DNA of 23,701 bases from an uncultured Bacilli bacterium (GTDB lineage: Bacteria > Bacillota_I > Bacilli_A > RF39 > UBA660). Location of the stretch: positions 1 to 23,701 of the forward strand of contig CAKPMC010000015.1 of NCBI GenBank assembly GCA_934167875.1, given 5' to 3'. Shown piece after piece: positions 23,031-23,701 of this stretch. The position numbers and the translations under genes are program-made. The notes beneath the pieces are model-generated. The model was not told the origin of the DNA and searched no databases. It was given only the letters and a program-made list of their open reading frames with translations. Positions within the stretch are counted from its first letter, which is position 1; every line of letters begins with the position of its first letter.

Positions 23031-23094
23031 ACAACACTTATGTTGTTAATTAGATATTACAACAGATGTGTTTAAAAGTCAACACAAATGTTGT
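23031..23094. promoter_or_regulatory. Three-site operator array between repressor and leftward operon
   Basis: Three sites of 6-4-6 form: O1 ACAACA-CTTA-TGTTGT (23031-23046, perfect), O2 ACAACA-GATG-TGTTTA (23059-23074, 4 of 6 in the right half) and O3 TCAACA-CAAA-TGTTGT (23079-23094, one mismatch). Centre spacings are 28 and 20 bp. O2 fills the promoter spacer, O3 overlaps its -35 and O1 lies at the start site, so binding would block leftward transcription. The repressor at 23127 is the obvious ligand. Confidence 0.75.
23054..23082 (-). promoter_or_regulatory. Leftward phage promoter
   Basis: On the minus strand TTGACT (23077-23082) and TAATAT (23054-23059) are 17 bases apart, close to the sigma-A consensus. 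The start would be near 23047, about 35 bases before the first gene of the phage operon. Confidence 0.7.
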
Positions 23095-23126
23095 AAAAAA
23101 TTATATAAGTATTTTAGGTGGTTTAA

Positions 23127-23342
23127 ATGTATACAGAAAGATTATTATTAGCAAGAGAAAAAAGAGGAATGAGCCAAAAAGAATTAAGCGAAATAGTTGG
23201 TTTAAAACAACAACAATATGCAAGATACGAAAAAGGTATAAATATTATGCCAATAACTCATTTAAAGAAAATATGTATAGCTTTAAATATATCAGCTGAC
23301 TACATTTTAGGACTAACGAAAGAAATAAAAAGTTATAAATAA
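23127..23342 (+). CDS. XRE/Cro-CI-family phage repressor
   Basis: The 71-residue protein is almost entirely a helix-turn-helix domain (LLAREKRGMSQKELSEIVG, then LKQQQYARYEKG), with the family's C-terminal helix region NISADYILGL. It has no separate dimerisation or RecA-sensitive cleavage domain, so induction cannot work by LexA-like self-cleavage; how it is relieved is unknown. AGGTGG precedes the ATG. It is the only plus-strand gene of the phage, divergent from the structural/early operon, with three operators between. A bidirectional terminator follows. Confidence 0.9.
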   Translation: MYTERLLLAREKRGMSQKELSEIVGLKQQQYARYEKGINIMPITHLKKICIALNISADYILGLTKEIKSYK

Positions 23343-23367
23343 AAAAAGACTAATGATTAGTCTTTTT
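23343..23367. terminator. Bidirectional terminator between repressor and the 41-aa gene
   Basis: AAAAAGACTAA (23343-23353) pairs perfectly with TTAGTCTTTTT (23357-23367) around the loop TGA. T runs on both strands serve the convergent genes. The last codons of the 41-aa gene lie in the stem. Confidence 0.85.
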
Positions 23368-23475
23368 ATTAATTAATTCAAAAATGATATTGTAAGTTAA
23401 ATTAAATAATTTATTTAAATTGATACCACCTACAATAACAAACATTAATGCAATGCAATCTTTAAAAGTTAACAT
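23350..23475 (-). CDS. 41-residue phage protein, convergent to the repressor
   Basis: This starts MLTFKDCIALMFVIVGG, a short hydrophobic segment followed by a polar, Asn-rich tail. GAAAGGAG stands about 5 bases before the ATG. It has a candidate promoter at 23527-23555 and ends in the bidirectional terminator. Its own transcription unit outside the main operon suggests expression in the lysogen; immunity or superinfection exclusion is only a guess. Confidence 0.55.
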   Translation of the reverse strand: MLTFKDCIALMFVIVGGINLNKLFNLTYNIIFELINKKTNH

Positions 23476-23526
23476 AAAACTCCTTTCTAAGATATTTAAA
23501 GCCATTTTAAGCTTAATTTAGTCTTT

Positions 23527-23555
23527 TTAATATAATTAGTTATGTAACTTGTTAA
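23527..23555 (-). promoter_or_regulatory. Candidate promoter of the 41-aa phage gene
   Basis: On the minus strand TTAACA (23550-23555) and TATTAA (23527-23532) are 17 bases apart, about 52 bases before the ATG. The remaining phage DNA from 23476 to the att site holds only short palindromes, such as AAAAATAG/CTATTTTT at 23563-23578, and no gene. Confidence 0.4.
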
Positions 23556-23613
23556 AATCATCAAAAATAGCTATTTTTAGCCTATTTAAAGGCATTCTAG
23601 CACTTTTTAAAAT

Positions 23614-23641
23614 GGTACACAGTCCATCAATTATACGAAGT
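23614..23641 (-). other. attP-like junction: intact XerC arm, degenerate XerD arm
   Basis: On the minus strand: arm ACTTCGTATAA (23631-23641) and centre TTGATG (23625-23630) are identical to the dif site, but the other arm is GACTGTGTACC (23614-23624), matching the XerD arm at only 5 of 11 positions. This is the phage end-to-start junction, as in a circular genome or between tandem copies. A half-dif of this kind is known in some IMEX attachment sites of Vibrio phages. Confidence 0.75.
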
Positions 23642-23701
23642 TGTTAAATTATCTAATTTCTATATAATCAATTCTTTTAATAAGTACTATACTAGTACAA
23701 T
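23625..23701. repeat. 77-bp direct repeat, right copy (start of a second phage unit)
   Basis: This is identical to 18493-18569 and contains the last codons of the 56-aa phage gene on the minus strand. It therefore begins another phage unit rather than host DNA. The contig stops after exactly 77 bases of identity. Confidence 0.95.

Larger units (their letters stand above)
18493..23624. mobile_element. Integrated inovirus-like filamentous prophage, 5132-bp unit
   Basis: The unit runs from the dif centre to the base before the second att copy. It holds a pVIII-like coat gene, pIII-like and pVI-like proteins, a Zot/pI-like ATPase and an HUH replication initiator, which together define inoviruses. 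It also has an XRE repressor with an operator array. The size fits small inoviruses. No integrase is encoded, consistent with integration by host XerCD at dif, as in CTXphi and other IMEX. Almost all genes are on the minus strand, in overlapping chains. No pIV-type secretin is present, as expected for a host without an outer membrane. Confidence 0.88.

Noticed and set aside
23066..23299. A 77-codon plus-strand frame overlapping the repressor.
   Set aside because: It runs through the operator region and the repressor in another frame; the 71-aa HTH frame has the RBS and the motif.
1..23701. CRISPR arrays, tRNA or rRNA genes, known riboswitches.
   Set aside because: No regularly spaced repeats, cloverleaf or recognisable riboswitch core was found by reading both strands; repeats present are the two 77-bp copies, operators, hairpins and the pilin domain duplication.

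Overview
The window reads as a contig from a low-GC, monoderm, spore-forming bacterium of the Bacilli, probably an uncultured gut lineage near Erysipelotrichia or RF39. I infer this from the strong A+T bias, ribosome binding sites of the GGTGAT, AGGAGG and GAGGTG type, and three sporulation proteins (YlbJ, SpoIVB, SpoIIM). UGA is a stop codon, so this is not a Mycoplasma-type code.

Bases 1-77 look like one end of an IS3-family insertion sequence, abutting the stop codon of a PilB/GspE-type secretion ATPase on the minus strand. Divergently from it run two prepilin-like genes with very large C-terminal domains; in the second that domain is tandemly duplicated.

Bases 4857-18443 are host housekeeping genes: ylbJ, a SepM/YlbL-type PDZ-Lon protease, an unknown gene overlapping mutS, nusB-xseA-xseB, a GNAT_C-type acyltransferase-like protein, spoIVB, two small anchored proteins, a 30-aa membrane peptide, spoIIM, mnmA, an HTH protein and a 63-aa membrane protein. 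Intrinsic terminators split them into short operons. No stretch without a gene exceeds 300 bases; the longest (12261-12505) holds a terminator, a promoter and a possible RNA fold.

At 18482-18509 lies a 28-bp site with the architecture of a bacterial dif (XerC arm, 6-bp centre, XerD arm), so this is probably the replication terminus. It marks the left edge of an integrated filamentous phage (inovirus-like) with a 5132-bp unit (18493-23624). On the minus strand the phage carries a small early cluster, a pVIII-like major coat gene with its own terminator, several tiny membrane proteins, a signal-peptide-bearing pIII-like protein, a pVI-like protein, a Zot/pI-like ATPase and an HUH replication initiator. 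On the plus strand is a Cro/CI-like repressor facing a three-operator switch. No integrase is seen, which fits use of the host XerCD at dif, and no secretin, which fits a host without an outer membrane.

The last 77 bases repeat 18493-18569 exactly, and the first 77 bases are the putative IS end. Both contig ends therefore look like 77-mer assembly break points at repeats. For the phage this means a tandem prophage array or a circular replicative form.
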